A stretch of DNA of 64,000 bases from Batillaria attramentaria (taxonomy: Eukaryota > Mollusca > Gastropoda > Batillariidae). Below, piece by piece: positions 46,766 through 52,900 of this stretch. Every line of letters starts with the position of its first letter. Position 1 is the first letter of the stretch. Made by a program: the position numbers and the translations under genes. A model generated the notes under the pieces. That model was not told where the DNA came from. It did not search any database and saw nothing but the letters and a program-made list of their open reading frames with translations. The stretch is from assembly GCA_018292915.2 (NCBI GenBank), contig JACVVK020000203.1:208501-272500 (forward strand). Direction: 5' to 3'.

Positions 46766-47025
46766 GATAACTGCGTTTCACATGGGGGGGGGGGGGGGGA
46801 GATATAAGTATGATACTTACGTTTTGAGGTTCTCATTCTTTTTCCTTTTTTTCCCCCCATGTCACTGGAGAGAGTTGAAGTTTTGTAAAAGCCTGACTAG
46901 AACCATTTTGATTCTGTTCTTCTTCTTCTTCTGGTCTCTTGCAACTCAAGTCTTCAGACAATGAGGAACATCCCAACTCAGGATACGAGAGCAGTCCGTC
47001 AACAAGATCAGAGGTACATGTCTGA
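8999..47025 (+). CDS. ATP11: Gene B: ATP11-class P4-type ATPase, phospholipid flippase (29 exons, initiator exon not found)
   Basis: Assembled by eye, the exons give 1,122 residues with every splice phase consistent. Family members use ATP to move aminophospholipids from the outer to the cytosolic leaflet of plasma or endosomal membranes, usually with a CDC50/TMEM30 subunit. Motifs, counted from the first placed residue: DGET 172-175 (actuator), PMSLY 364-368 in TM4 (the usual form is PISLY), DKTGT 417-421 with the phosphorylated Asp, SPDE in exon 13, KGAE 577-580 (nucleotide binding), TGDK 688-691, GDGAND 803-808. The stretches [18 protein letters not shown] and [10 protein letters not shown] point to the ATP11 class and not ATP8; A, B or C cannot be told apart. 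About ten hydrophobic segments are present. The length matches the family, lacking only the short N-terminal exon. No internal stop or frameshift was seen. A paralogue precedes it (gene A). Confidence 0.9.
9288..9323 (+). repeat. (CA)n microsatellite
   Basis: Intronic. A second, longer (CA)n follows at 9513-9565. Confidence 0.95.
9969..10320 (-). mobile_element. SINE family 3, tail and body
   Basis: Poly-T at 9969-9993, then gctgccccaac...gtcgtgggtggaatccacgg and gggccgcattccacgcttc, also present at 14955-15090 and 16150-16300. The poly-T end means a minus-strand copy. The tRNA-like head is absent. It preserves the uninterrupted site (caatttttattatgc) where the copy at 15 kb carries an insertion. 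Confidence 0.7.
10717..10959 (+). mobile_element. SINE family 1, 3' portion
   Basis: Same 3' domain as 6982-7233, ending cctatacaatactcattatt. Confidence 0.8.
11081..11170 (+). CDS. Gene B exon 2 (residues 43-72)
   Basis: Acceptor tttcag, donor gtgacg. [20 protein letters not shown] leads into TM1. Phase 0/0. Confidence 0.93.
11171..11931 (+). other. Intron sequence
   Basis: No recognisable element apart from short CGC/TCGC-rich stretches at 11240-11560, unlike the AT-rich surroundings. Confidence 0.4.
11932..12055. mobile_element. 124-bp MITE with ~45-bp inverted ends, copy 1
   Basis: Left end ATGGCAAATGACAG and right end ...gtgttttgccat are imperfect reverse complements over about 45 bp. 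A second copy of the same length lies at 47600-47723. Confidence 0.7.
12690..12770 (+). CDS. Gene B exon 3 (residues 73-99)
   Basis: Acceptor ttttcag, donor gtattg. TM2, hydrophobic [15 protein letters not shown]. Confidence 0.92.
12898..12968. repeat. Near-perfect hairpin
   Basis: 33-bp arms (12898-12930, 12936-12968) with a gcatt loop and about two mismatches, 45 bp before exon 4. Confidence 0.85.
13014..13121 (+). CDS. Gene B exon 4 (residues 100-135)
   Basis: Acceptor tctag, donor gtcaca (weak). [15 protein letters not shown] is the start of the actuator domain. Confidence 0.92.
13437..13757 (+). mobile_element. Dispersed repeat of unknown class, copy 1
   Basis: Inverted relative to 21790-22262: shared blocks include tactgagcagatg, ttatttggttgcgga, gttcaggaatggacca and atggccaaatgaaa. 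No ORF of note. Confidence 0.65.
13771..13899 (+). CDS. Gene B exon 5 (residues 136-178), DGET motif
   Basis: Acceptor ttgcag, donor gtaaag. Ends [13 protein letters not shown]; the glutamate of DGET drives dephosphorylation. A dispersed repeat ends about 20 bp before the acceptor. Confidence 0.95.
14432..14648 (+). CDS. Gene B exon 6 (residues 179-251)
   Basis: Acceptor atgcag, donor gtgtgt, exit phase 1. Actuator domain, with V(V)ECEQP and [10 protein letters not shown] stretches typical of P4-ATPases. Confidence 0.92.
14753..14802 (+). repeat. (CA)n microsatellite with CG-rich lead
   Basis: gcgcgcgcgcacacac run. Confidence 0.95.
14955..16527 (-). mobile_element. SINE family 3, full copy split by a pearl/Helentron-like insertion
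   Basis: Minus-strand SINE: T-rich tail at 14959-15000, body 15001-15090, interruption 15091-16147, body 16148-16400, tRNA-like head ~16440-16527 (minus-strand B box ggttcgagtcc at about 16463). Compare the uninterrupted 9969-10320. Confidence 0.7.
15091..16147 (+). mobile_element. Pearl/Helentron-like element (HINE), copy A
   Basis: Starts TGGCTCCCTTGTGTAACA; near its end has CACAAGGGAGCC, the inverted match of the start, then a hairpin ggaggcttttgcctc and terminal CTCTAGT. Inside, a (GTCT)/(GT)n microsatellite sits about 55 bp from the left end, followed by diverged ~160-bp tandem repeats. That layout is the one described for pearl elements and Helentron-associated elements. Sits between T residues inside SINE family 3. 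No coding capacity. Confidence 0.75.
16885..16966 (+). CDS. Gene B exon 7 (residues 251-278)
   Basis: Acceptor tttcag, donor gtaagt. [13 protein letters not shown] is the conserved segment before TM3. Exit phase 2. Confidence 0.93.
16967..18102 (+). other. Intron, nothing recognised
   Basis: Contains a (TAA)n-initiated gcgc repeat remnant around 17850-17990; otherwise unclassified. Confidence 0.4.
18103..18232 (+). CDS. Gene B exon 8 (residues 278-321), TM3
   Basis: Acceptor tttcag, donor gtgatg. [19 protein letters not shown] forms TM3. Confidence 0.92.
18693..18760 (+). repeat. (GT)n microsatellite
   Basis: About 68 bp of uninterrupted GT. Confidence 0.97.
18802..19188 (+). mobile_element. 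SINE family 1, full length
   Basis: tRNA-like head with A box TGGTCTAGTGG (18814-18824) and B box GGTTCGAGTCC (18858-18868), a conserved ~230-bp 3' domain and (ATT)n tail. The head and tail make this a pol III retroposon, not a tRNA gene. Flanks match a related 'empty' site near 19660. Confidence 0.88.
19222..19262 (+). repeat. (CT)n microsatellite
   Basis: A second (CT)n is at 19731-19764 after the duplicated flank. Confidence 0.95.
19498..19566 (+). CDS. Gene B exon 9 (residues 322-344), variable exoplasmic loop
   Basis: Acceptor ctgcag, donor gtaaaa. Hydrophilic [15 protein letters not shown]. Little conservation is expected here, so this exon rests on splice signals and phase 0/0 only. 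Confidence 0.7.
20052..20133 (+). CDS. Gene B exon 10 (residues 345-372), TM4 with PMSLY
   Basis: Acceptor acgcag, donor gtacgt. [10 protein letters not shown] replaces the usual PISLY isoleucine, which lies on the lipid path, with methionine. Exit phase 1. Confidence 0.94.
20174..20241. repeat. Perfect hairpin, 33-bp arms
   Basis: Arms 20174-20206 and 20209-20241, 2-base loop, no mismatch. It follows exon 10 by 40 bp. Confidence 0.9.
20582..20650 (+). repeat. 23-bp tandem repeat, three copies
   Basis: Unit ggctaccagccttgtgaaaa plus ctt, three identical copies. Confidence 0.95.
21245..21360 (+). CDS. Gene B exon 11 (residues 372-410)
   Basis: Acceptor tttcag, donor gtacat. Ends [12 protein letters not shown], directly before the phosphorylation exon. 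Confidence 0.94.
21790..22262 (-). mobile_element. Dispersed repeat of unknown class, copy 2
   Basis: Opposite orientation to 13437-13757. Its right end is immediately followed by the inverted-repeat element at 22264. Confidence 0.6.
22264..22615. mobile_element. MITE with hAT-like ends
   Basis: 15-bp perfect terminal inverted repeats CAGGGATGTCACTGG ... CCAGTGACATCCCTG. Several internal GGACATT/GGACA words. A clear 8-bp target duplication is not visible. Confidence 0.7.
22741..23128 (+). mobile_element. SINE family 1, full length
   Basis: A box tggtctagtgg and B box ggttcgagtcc, the family 3' domain, and an AAAGCGCCTATACAG...ATTATT end. Confidence 0.88.
23398..23556 (+). CDS. Gene B exon 12 (residues 411-463), DKTGT phosphorylation site
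   Basis: Acceptor tttcag, donor gtgagc. [15 protein letters not shown]; the Asp codon is at 23416-23418. Confidence 0.97.
23687..23862 (+). CDS. Gene B exon 13 (residues 464-522)
   Basis: Acceptor gtgcag, donor gtgaga. Contains LCHTVHVNN and [14 protein letters not shown] of the nucleotide-binding domain. Exit phase 2. Confidence 0.96.
23863..26009 (+). other. Large intron, no element recognised
   Basis: 23950-24650 has a more GC-rich unclassified stretch. 25604-25724 is a two-copy ~60-bp tandem repeat with inner palindrome cacttcactagttagtgaag. Confidence 0.4.
26010..26152 (+). CDS. Gene B exon 14 (residues 522-570)
   Basis: Acceptor tttcag, donor gtgaga. [18 protein letters not shown] matches the F-x-S-x-R-x-x-MSV block of the N domain. 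Confidence 0.94.
26552..26655 (+). CDS. Gene B exon 15 (residues 570-604), KGAE motif
   Basis: Acceptor ctgcag, donor gtaagt. [13 protein letters not shown] gives the ATP-binding KGAE. Confidence 0.95.
27135..27248 (+). CDS. Gene B exon 16 (residues 605-642), GC donor
   Basis: Acceptor ttacag. [14 protein letters not shown]...LEDRETK. No GT donor keeps the frame; AAG|GCAATC does, and joining to 27805 gives the segment length expected for the family. Confidence 0.88.
27805..27927 (+). CDS. Gene B exon 17 (residues 643-683)
   Basis: Acceptor ggcag, donor gtagag. [20 protein letters not shown] is the DxLQ hinge region of the P domain. Confidence 0.95.
27928..28553 (+). other. Intron with (TGCG)n/(GT)n
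   Basis: cgtgcgtgcgtgcgtg then (GT)n at about 28256-28318; the rest is unclassified. Confidence 0.5.
28554..28702 (+). CDS. Gene B exon 18 (residues 684-733), TGDK motif
   Basis: Acceptor attag, donor gtaagt. [16 protein letters not shown]. Confidence 0.96.
28885..29056 (-). repeat. Copy of the tagcgctagtagtctgct repeat plus (CA)n
   Basis: 28889-28960 matches the start of 762-1165; (CA)n fills 28987-29056. Confidence 0.7.
29259..29415 (+). CDS. Gene B exon 19 (residues 733-785)
   Basis: Acceptor cccag, donor gtgagc. [12 protein letters not shown] and [14 protein letters not shown]-domain blocks. Confidence 0.96.
29864..30291. mobile_element. Tc1/pogo-type MITE with TA target duplication
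   Basis: Left CAGTAGAGTCTCCTTTGGAC and right end, read inverted, CAGTAGAGCCTCATTTAGAC; flanked by TA on both sides (29862-29863, 30292-30293). 428 bp, no transposase ORF. Confidence 0.78.
30366..30468 (+). CDS. Gene B exon 20 (residues 786-820), GDGANDVSM
   Basis: Acceptor tttcag, donor gtatgc. [19 protein letters not shown] binds the catalytic Mg2+ in the family. Confidence 0.97.
30699..30844 (+). CDS. Gene B exon 21 (residues 820-868), TM5
   Basis: Acceptor ctgcag, donor gtaagt. [20 protein letters not shown], then the TM5 approach [16 protein letters not shown]. Confidence 0.96.
31781..35095 (-). mobile_element. LINE (RTE-like), copy 1, with 14-bp target duplication
   Basis: ATGCAGGCTGTTTT occurs at 31767-31780 and 35096-35109 and exactly brackets the element. 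The 3' end (left) is an (AAGT)n tail on the minus strand, typical of elements ending in short repeats. About 3.3 kb, apparently full or near full length, with ~300 bp of 5' sequence before the endonuclease. Confidence 0.9.
31787..34770 (-). pseudogene. LINE copy 1 polyprotein: AP endonuclease + reverse transcriptase + C-terminal domain, frameshifted
   Basis: Read right to left. Endonuclease ~34770-33950 ([48 protein letters not shown]), linker 33850-33430, RT ~33290-32420 ([15 protein letters not shown] region broken; [50 protein letters not shown] without the second D in frame). The C-terminal domain at 32300-31787 has [12 protein letters not shown] and [15 protein letters not shown]. Domains switch frame at least six times, so it cannot make a working protein. 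Its clade (RTE-like) is inferred from the domain order and short-repeat tail. Confidence 0.82.
35604..35663 (+). CDS. Gene B exon 22 (residues 869-888)
   Basis: Acceptor tttcag, donor gtccga (weak). [23 protein letters not shown]...FSQQ is conserved between TM5 and TM6. Confidence 0.9.
35664..36144 (+). other. Intron, nothing recognised
   Basis: No repeat or ORF of note. Confidence 0.4.
36145..36272 (+). CDS. Gene B exon 23 (residues 889-931), TM6
   Basis: Acceptor tttcag, donor gtaagg. [19 protein letters not shown], then KPHLYS. Confidence 0.96.
36273..37745 (+). other. Intron with small hairpins
   Basis: Hairpin cagggacttacat / atgtaagtccctg at 36990-37017, followed by cagagacat...atgtctctg around 37040-37067. 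No transposon assigned. Confidence 0.45.
37746..37804 (+). CDS. Gene B exon 24 (residues 931-951)
   Basis: Acceptor tttcag, donor gtaggt. [20 protein letters not shown]. Confidence 0.9.
38127..38206 (+). CDS. Gene B exon 25 (residues 951-977), TM7
   Basis: Acceptor ttttag, donor gtgagc. [15 protein letters not shown]. Confidence 0.92.
38309..38374 (+). repeat. (CA)n microsatellite
   Basis: About 64 bp. A (GTTA)n run is at 38707-38732. Confidence 0.95.
39021..39055 (-). ncRNA. Minimal hammerhead-ribozyme-like motif
   Basis: On the minus strand: CTGAAGA core (39055-39049), five-pair stem GCTGG/CCAGC with loop tgacaatt, GAAAC (39030-39026), GC, GTC (39023-39021). The core matches CUGANGA...GAAA. 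Stem III is only one to two pairs, as in the minimal hammerheads reported for Penelope-like elements. No Penelope ORF is nearby. Confidence 0.55.
39384..39449 (+). CDS. Gene B exon 26 (residues 978-999), TM8
   Basis: Acceptor ggcag, donor gtgaga. [20 protein letters not shown]. Confidence 0.92.
39524..39920 (+). mobile_element. SINE family 1, full length
   Basis: tggtctagtg A box, diverged B region (ggtttgagttcc), family 3' domain. Its (ATT)n tail is directly followed by pearl-like copy C. Confidence 0.82.
39921..41680 (+). mobile_element. Pearl/Helentron-like element, copy C
   Basis: Start GGCTCACTTGTGTAACA, end CACAAGTGAGCC, hairpin ggaggctttgctcc, CTCTAGT. About 1.76 kb, the longest uninterrupted copy, with roughly ten ~160-bp units alternating two types. 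Confidence 0.78.
42368..45428 (-). mobile_element. LINE (RTE-like), copy 2, 5'-truncated
   Basis: Closely matches copy 1 along its whole length, ending near 45428 inside the 5' region. The left edge has a diverged (AACT)n tail. No target duplication recognised. Confidence 0.85.
42380..45379 (-). pseudogene. LINE copy 2 polyprotein, frameshifted but with longer frames than copy 1
   Basis: Endonuclease in two frames (45379-44963, [20 protein letters not shown]; 44997-44239, [31 protein letters not shown]). Linker 44315-44010. RT 43867-43304 ([49 protein letters not shown]) and, after an in-frame stop, 43303-42791 ([31 protein letters not shown]). C-terminal domain 42763-42380. The FADD box is intact here. 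At least four breaks. Confidence 0.85.
45774..45880 (+). CDS. Gene B exon 27 (residues 1000-1035), TM9
   Basis: Acceptor tttcag, donor gtgagt. HTHYWCW is the family's ETHFWTW position. Only 36 bp separate a TTAA transposon end from this acceptor. Confidence 0.88.
46291..46480 (+). CDS. Gene B exon 28 (residues 1035-1098), TM10
   Basis: Acceptor atcag, donor gtatgc. [20 protein letters not shown] is the last membrane segment, followed by a basic cytosolic stretch. Confidence 0.9.
46729..46763 (+). repeat. (CA)n microsatellite
   Basis: In the last intron of gene B; a 16-base G run follows at 46784. Confidence 0.95.
46951..47025 (+). CDS. Gene B exon 29 (residues 1099-1122 and stop), cytosolic tail
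   Basis: [24 protein letters not shown] then TGA is longer than 20 residues only as a whole; the core is [13 protein letters not shown]. The acceptor is ctcaag ending 46950, six bases downstream of the site used in gene A. Confidence 0.8.
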   Translation, partial: SSDNEEHPNSGYESSPSTRSEVHV

Positions 47026-47048
47026 TAGCATCACACATCAGCAGTTGT

Positions 47049-47293
47049 GACTGACACATGGGAAATGCTTCATAGCCTTATTCACCATCCGCTACCTCCG
47101 TCAACATCAGATGCTGTAGAGGCGCGCCATGCTGTTCGGGTCGGTGTGCAAAATGTGCGTGAGGAAACTGACACACAATGTCATGGCAAATGCTTCATAG
47201 CCTTATATTCACCATCCGCTACCTCCATCAACATCAGATGCTGTAGAGGCGCGCCATGCTGTTCGAGTCGGTGTGCAAAATGTGCGTGAGGAA
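47049..47293 (+). repeat. ~120-bp tandem duplication just after the gene B stop
   Basis: Units 47049-47165 and 47166-47293 share actgacaca...aaatgcttcatagcctta...catcagatgctgtagaggcgcgccatgctg. The gene A flank has a single unit at about 217-330. Confidence 0.88.
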
Positions 47294-47599
47294 AAAGTGT
47301 TTTTCTTGCAGAATAGGATAGAGCAAGGCTTAAAGCCCGAAGATGTGTTGGTACAAGCAACGTTTGTGTGTAGAATTGGAAAGAAATTGCTGTCTGATTC
47401 AGTGTCGACTTGAACTGCCGTGGTGTGCATGCTCACGCACGACAGAACACAAACTGCTTCACTGGAAGTGTGATTGAGGTGTGGAAGTGTTCAGCCAGTG
47501 GGCTAAGTTCAAGCATTTCCTCAGGATCTCATGCCGTCAAGTGTTTGACTTGTGACAGAAGGATTGCTGGGGACGTTTGTGACTAAGTTCTTCTGTGTA

Positions 47600-47723
47600 G
47601 TGGTAAATGACAGCAAGTCCATGATGTCATTTTAGTGGAAAAGGGATGATTTCAAGATGAAAGACGTTGACGTTATGGCCTTTTTCCTCATATGACGTCA
47701 TTGGACTTAATGTGTTTTGCCAT
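47600..47723. mobile_element. 124-bp MITE, copy 2
   Basis: Matches 11932-12055 end to end (gacagcaagtccatgatgtc; ggcctttttcctca). Confidence 0.7.
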
Positions 47724-49060
47724 TACAGGGTAGAAGTGCTGCCTCTTGGTGCTCAGCATGAAAGGTCCGGTCACAAATTTGGACCATGGGATTGTAGTAC
47801 ATGTATAGCGTTACGGAATTTAGTTTTAGAATCTGAGACGGTCTCTTAGTCACTTCTGCATATGTTTAACTTTATGCACAGTGGTTTTCATGTGTTCCAT
47901 TCAATGGAACGTGCATGGAGTTTCAATTTTCCTGGCTAATGTGCAGCTAATGATCATTTTTAGTGAATACCCCTGTGCTTTCAGTTGTAAATGTACACTT
48001 GTTCTTACTGTCAGCCAGTAACATGTTTTCGTTTTCGTTTTGCCTTGACTGGCTTTTCTTTGATAGTTTGATGGTATCGTCCATTACAAGGTAGATGTGA
48101 CCCTAGGGCACACATGTTTACTTAGATGATGTAAAGTTTTGCTGTTTTGTAGAAAAGTAGAATATGTGTAACTAAAGAGTGAGCTGTACATTTGTAGTTA
48201 CACGCACATGCTGTGCTTCCCACATTTTCCTGTAAGTGCATGTACATTGTACATTATCTAAAATTGTAATACCGGTATACATGTTATGGGTAGATCTCAT
48301 GCAGTTGTGAAAAAGAAGACTTCCATGCATAGTTTTCTTTGTGAGAAAGTACTTTGTCAGAGAGCTGAATGTTACGTTTTTTTAATGTGTGTGTGTGGTT
48401 TTTAATAGAATTTATCTTCTGGGTGATAGAGAATGTAAAATCCACACAGAAAAAAAACATGGAAAGTTGTTTTGTTTACTGACAGAAGTGTAGAGTAGAG
48501 AAGGACATGCACTTACGGTGATATATGAAAGTACAGAGTACTTCTTGGACTTGATAGTCACTTTTTGGTCACACTTTTTGTGATTTGACATGTTACTACA
48601 TAAAGCCAGTGTCAATTGTTGGGGGCCTGCAATTTTATCAGTGGTGTAGTACAAAGCAAGCATTAGAAGCCTGATGAAATAACTACTCCCCCCCCCCCCC
48701 CATCTCCTATTTCAGGATGCAGGTTTACACAATGAGTTTCTACACATGCACTGAATTTGTCCTTGGTTATCTTGAGAATACAAAGCATCCAGCATTACAC
48801 AGCTGATCACTGTACTGTTACTTGGTTTACCAGTTATTTAGCTGAGCCCGCCCTGGTTATAACAGTTTTGTTCAAATCCATATTGATGTCCAGATTATGC
48901 TTCCATAATTTTCATTGTGTATTTTAATTTATTTTCAATCTGTTTTGAATAATAATAAGACATAAGCAAAGAGCAGGAGTTTTTGTGTTTGGTGTGCGCC
49001 AGGTCGTCAGTGTCTCTCAGACAGTGCAGATATCTGTCATACGGGATTCTTTTTTCTTTT

Positions 49061-50302
49061 TTTTTTTCTGGGTTTTTTTTTTGTTGACATATACATGCCA
49101 CAAACATTTATGGACAACAGACCTACATAGATGGACATGTCATATTACTCTTAAGAATATCATGTAGAACAAACATATACAACACACACACACACACAAT
49201 GATCCAAGTAGCAATCCAAATACTGATAACAATATTAACAGTGTAAAGAAGGGATAATTGAAGAAGATAATAGACACAAATCATCAACAAAGCACACACA
49301 GACACTCACAACATACAAAAACATTCCATCTGAGTAATATCTGCACATCACAGACAATCATTATAATCATCAAGGGAAGCAACTTGCTTAATCTTGGTTA
49401 CATCTTGTAATGCTAACTTTTCTGTGAACGTTAGCACTGTCTGTGTCAGTGCAGACACCGCCTTTTAGAGTGAACCCTGAGATGGATGGCAGTGGCAGCT
49501 GCATACTGATGCAATGTCAGTCACAGTTTTGCAGAACAAAGCAGTCCCATGTAAGCACTGATCAAGTTACGAAAGACTGTCGGTGCCACACTCATGGTTC
49601 AAAAGTCAAAGTAAACTGATTTGTCAGACTCATTATCAGGCATGTGCATGTGTGTTGCCGTATTTTAGTGCACTCAGGACAACAGAAAACGGCCAACTCA
49701 AAGAATTTCCCACTTCAGCATGTTTACACTGTACTGCTCTGGGAAAGGACCGACTTTCGGAGACATCAACTATTTAAATCTCTGTTTATCTCTGGTCTCT
49801 CTTATCTCCTCTTCGCGCGCGGGGAGCTGGCTATCCCCTTCTCTGTTTATCTCTGTTTAAACTGAACGTACACTAACTGAATTAGGCCTAACGTATAGTC
49901 AAAGGTTATTTCATGAGAGAGAGAGAGAGAGAAGCGACTTCAGTTCCTTGATGGTCCATCCCATTTTTCAGTTTCAAGTCTGCAAGCCGGCGACACTCAC
50001 ACCTGCTAAAATGTCACTAAATCAATCACTAGATCAGTCCGTCAGTTTATCGGCCACAGATCGGTATACCGCGTCAAACTATGATCATGCCGTCCGGCTT
50101 CGGCCGCTTGCACATGTATACCGCCTGCCTTATTCAGTCAGTGACTACGTCCTCGGTAACATGTCTTTAGATGAACAGTAAACCGCGACAAGTTATATCA
50201 ATGACTGAATACTAGTATCTCCGGCTCTGAGTCATATTTCCGGCTTATATCATGAAATGTATACGATGAAAATCGACAACATGATGTTTCCAACCGATTT
50301 TC
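49061..50302 (+). other. Intergenic, no gene recognised
   Basis: A 57-codon reading frame from ATG at 50011 ends at 50181 but resembles nothing I know. A (GA)n run is at 49913-49931. Confidence 0.4.
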
Positions 50303-50512
50303 CATTCATAGTTTCGGGGAGCCGGGGTGGCCGAATCAGTGGTGGCCGGAGCGTTGGACTTCTAATGCTCGGGTCGTGAGTTCGATCCCGGCCGGGGCCA
50401 AATCAGTATTTGTGCTGGCTTTTTCATCGTTGCCCCGTCTTTGATATCACCCTATGTGGTGGAAAAGGACGTTAAACCCCCAAACGCCCACCTACCCATT
50501 CACAGTTTCGGG
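50303..50512 (+). mobile_element. SINE family 2, with 16-bp target duplication
   Basis: tRNA-like head (B-box-like gagttcgatccc) and 3' end ggaaaaggacgttaaacccc. Flanked by cattcatagtttcggg (50303-50318) and cattcacagtttcggg (50497-50512), one mismatch. Body 50319-50496. Confidence 0.85.
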
Positions 50513-50651
50513 TAAGTGCTCAAGCTCGCACACTGACCGTTGACACACACGCGCGCAAAAGAGGGGTCCTACTAAAGTTAACCTGCCCGGGACCTGCCCA
50601 GTGTTCCTGCTCGGGACGTACTGCCCGCGACTTTTGGGGCTGAGGAATTTT

Positions 50652-51824
50652 TGGCTCACTTGTGTAATAAAGTGAGTCTATGTAATAACCCTCCGTCGTC
50701 TGTGTGTGTGTGTGTCTGTCTGTCTGTCTGTCTGTGTGTCCGCAGTAAACCTTAACATTGGCATTTTCTCAGAAACAATGAGCAGCAGAGGCACCAAACT
50801 TGGCCGGCAAGCTGATAGACAGCCACGAGACCTTTCAAAGCATATCATAGTGATTGACCTTGACCCAAGGTCAAGGTCACTAAAGCTGTCTGGAAATTTT
50901 ACATTGGCATTTTCTCAGAATCTAGAAAAGCCAGAGACATTAAACTTTGCATGATGATAGATATTTACTTACATACCTGTATTCAGTGACTTTGAGTCAA
51001 GGTCAAGGCCATGCAAGCTGTTTTGCGGAAAACCTTCCAAAACCTTAACATTGGCATTTTCTCAGAAACAATGAACAGCAGAGGCACCAAACTTGGCACC
51101 TCATAGACAGCCATAAGACCTTTTAAAACAGACCATGATTGACCTTGTCCCAGGGTCAGGGTCACTAAAGCTGTCTGTTTGGAAATTTTACACTGGCATT
51201 TTCTCAGAATCTAGAAAAGCCAGAGACATCAAACTTTGCATGATAGACATTGACAACACGTTTACTTACATACTTGTCTTCATTGACTTTGAGTCAAGGT
51301 CAAGGCCATACAAGCTGTTTTGCGGAAAACCTTCCAAAACCTTAACATTGGCATTTTCTCAGAAACAATAAACAGCAGAAGCACCAAACCTGGCTTGCTG
51401 ATAAACAGCAGCAAGACCTTTCAAGACATACCATTTTGAATGACCTTGACTGAAGGTCAAGGTCATCAAAGCTGTCTCATTGGAAATTTAAAATTGCCAT
51501 TTTCTCAGAATGTAGTGGTACTGAGAGGCATCAAACTTTGCATGATGATAGACATTGACAAAACCTGAACTGGCATACTTGTATTCAATTTCCTTGAGTC
51601 AAGGTCAAGGCCATTCAAGATGTTTTGCGGAGACTTTAACGTTAGCATTACTTGGAAACAACAAACAGCAAAGGCACCAAACAAGGCACAATGATAGGCA
51701 GCAAAGAGATCTATGCAGACATACCCATTTGAGTGACCTTGACTCAAGGTCAAGGTCATTACAGCTCTTTTGGATGACCTTGACCCATCTCACAAGTGAG
51801 CCAAGGAGGCTTTGCTCCTCTAGT
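50652..51824 (+). mobile_element. Pearl/Helentron-like element, copy D
   Basis: Start GGCTCACTTGTGTAATA, end CACAAGTGAGCC, hairpin, CTCTAGT. Closest to copy C; interrupts the left arm of the inverted-repeat element. Confidence 0.78.
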
Positions 51825-51900
51825 TTTTTTTTTAAATGGATGTGGCTTTGGTTACATAATTTATGGCTGTATTTTCCATCTCACTATGCCTAGACTATAG

Positions 51901-51952
51901 CCGTGTGTGTGTGTGTGTGTGGGGGGGGGGGGGGGGTGAGATGTGTGTGTCA

Positions 51953-52031
<79 letters not shown>

Positions 52032-52109
52032 AGGTGTGTGTGTCAGACTAATGATGTGTGTGTGTGTGTGTGTCTGTCAGTGTGTGTGTGTGTGTCTGTC
52101 TGTCTGTCA

Positions 52110-52158
<49 letters not shown>

Positions 52159-52167
52159 TGTGTGTGT
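51901..52167 (+). repeat. Long (GT)n-rich array
   Basis: About 265 bp of GT with GTCT interruptions and a 14-base G run. The Cys/Val reading frames here are artefacts. Confidence 0.97.
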
Positions 52168-52710
52168 CTGTGCATGTGGGTTATATAAAATGTAAATACA
52201 TTGCCTATAGTTTGAAATCAGTTGCCTGATTCCGTCATGAACTGAATAGACACTGAAGTGAGGCAGCTTTGCAAATATGCAAACTCGGCGGTACATACAT
52301 TGCTTATCATACGAAATGATTTTGAAAAGATGTCTATATAATGAATTAGGTAAAAGTAGCAGTTCCCAATTTTGTCAAACTGAAGACTGCAACAACAACA
52401 ACAACAAAAAGGCACTGGTCCACGGAGCATCAAAACCACATTATTTTCCAAAACCTGATCTTCTGTTTACAACTGAGAATGGGGGAAGTGGGTGGTAGGC
52501 GCGGTGTTGGGGGGGGGGGGGGGTTGGAGATGGGGAAAGGCGGACATCTTACGGTGACATGGATGCTTTGTTGTGGTTTTTGTACGTCCGGGACACACCA
52601 AAGAGTCTGAATGAAAAGGTAAGCGAAGCGGCGGTCTACCTCCGCCCCTCGTCCCCGTGTTGCAGTTCTATAGTATAACTTGCTTACACATTCAGTTTAA
52701 ACTTAATCAG

Positions 52711-52744
<34 letters not shown>

Positions 52745-52900
52745 TGGTGACCAGTGATGAAGCTTTCATAACACTGAATCAAAACTGAGACACACGCACG
52801 CCGCACGCACCGTCAGGGCCGCCGAGGTCGCACGGCGGCGCACGCAGCACACTCAAACGACTCACACACACACACACACACACACACAGGACGGTGAGCT
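52168..52900 (+). other. Sequence between GT array and LINE ORF1
   Basis: Probably LINE 5' region at least from ~52620 onward. Contains two (CA)n runs at 52711-52741 and 52861-52888 and a short CG-rich stretch at 52797-52850. No gene seen. Confidence 0.4.

Larger units (their letters stand above)
47026..49060 (+). repeat. Gene B 3' flank, paralogous to the gene A flank
   Basis: Collinear with 218-7560 but far shorter because it lacks the transposon insertions there. No coding region. Confidence 0.7.

Noticed and set aside
49948..50181. 77-codon frame with MSLNQSLDQSVSLS
   Set aside because: Ends before SINE family 2, no known domain, no convincing splice context; rich in the cagt/gatc words of the surrounding DNA.
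51903..52229. Cys/Val-rich open frames
   Set aside because: Translation of the GT array in any frame; no coding meaning. The same holds for frames over CA/GT runs at 9.3, 28.3, 29.0, 60.3 and 62.0 kb.
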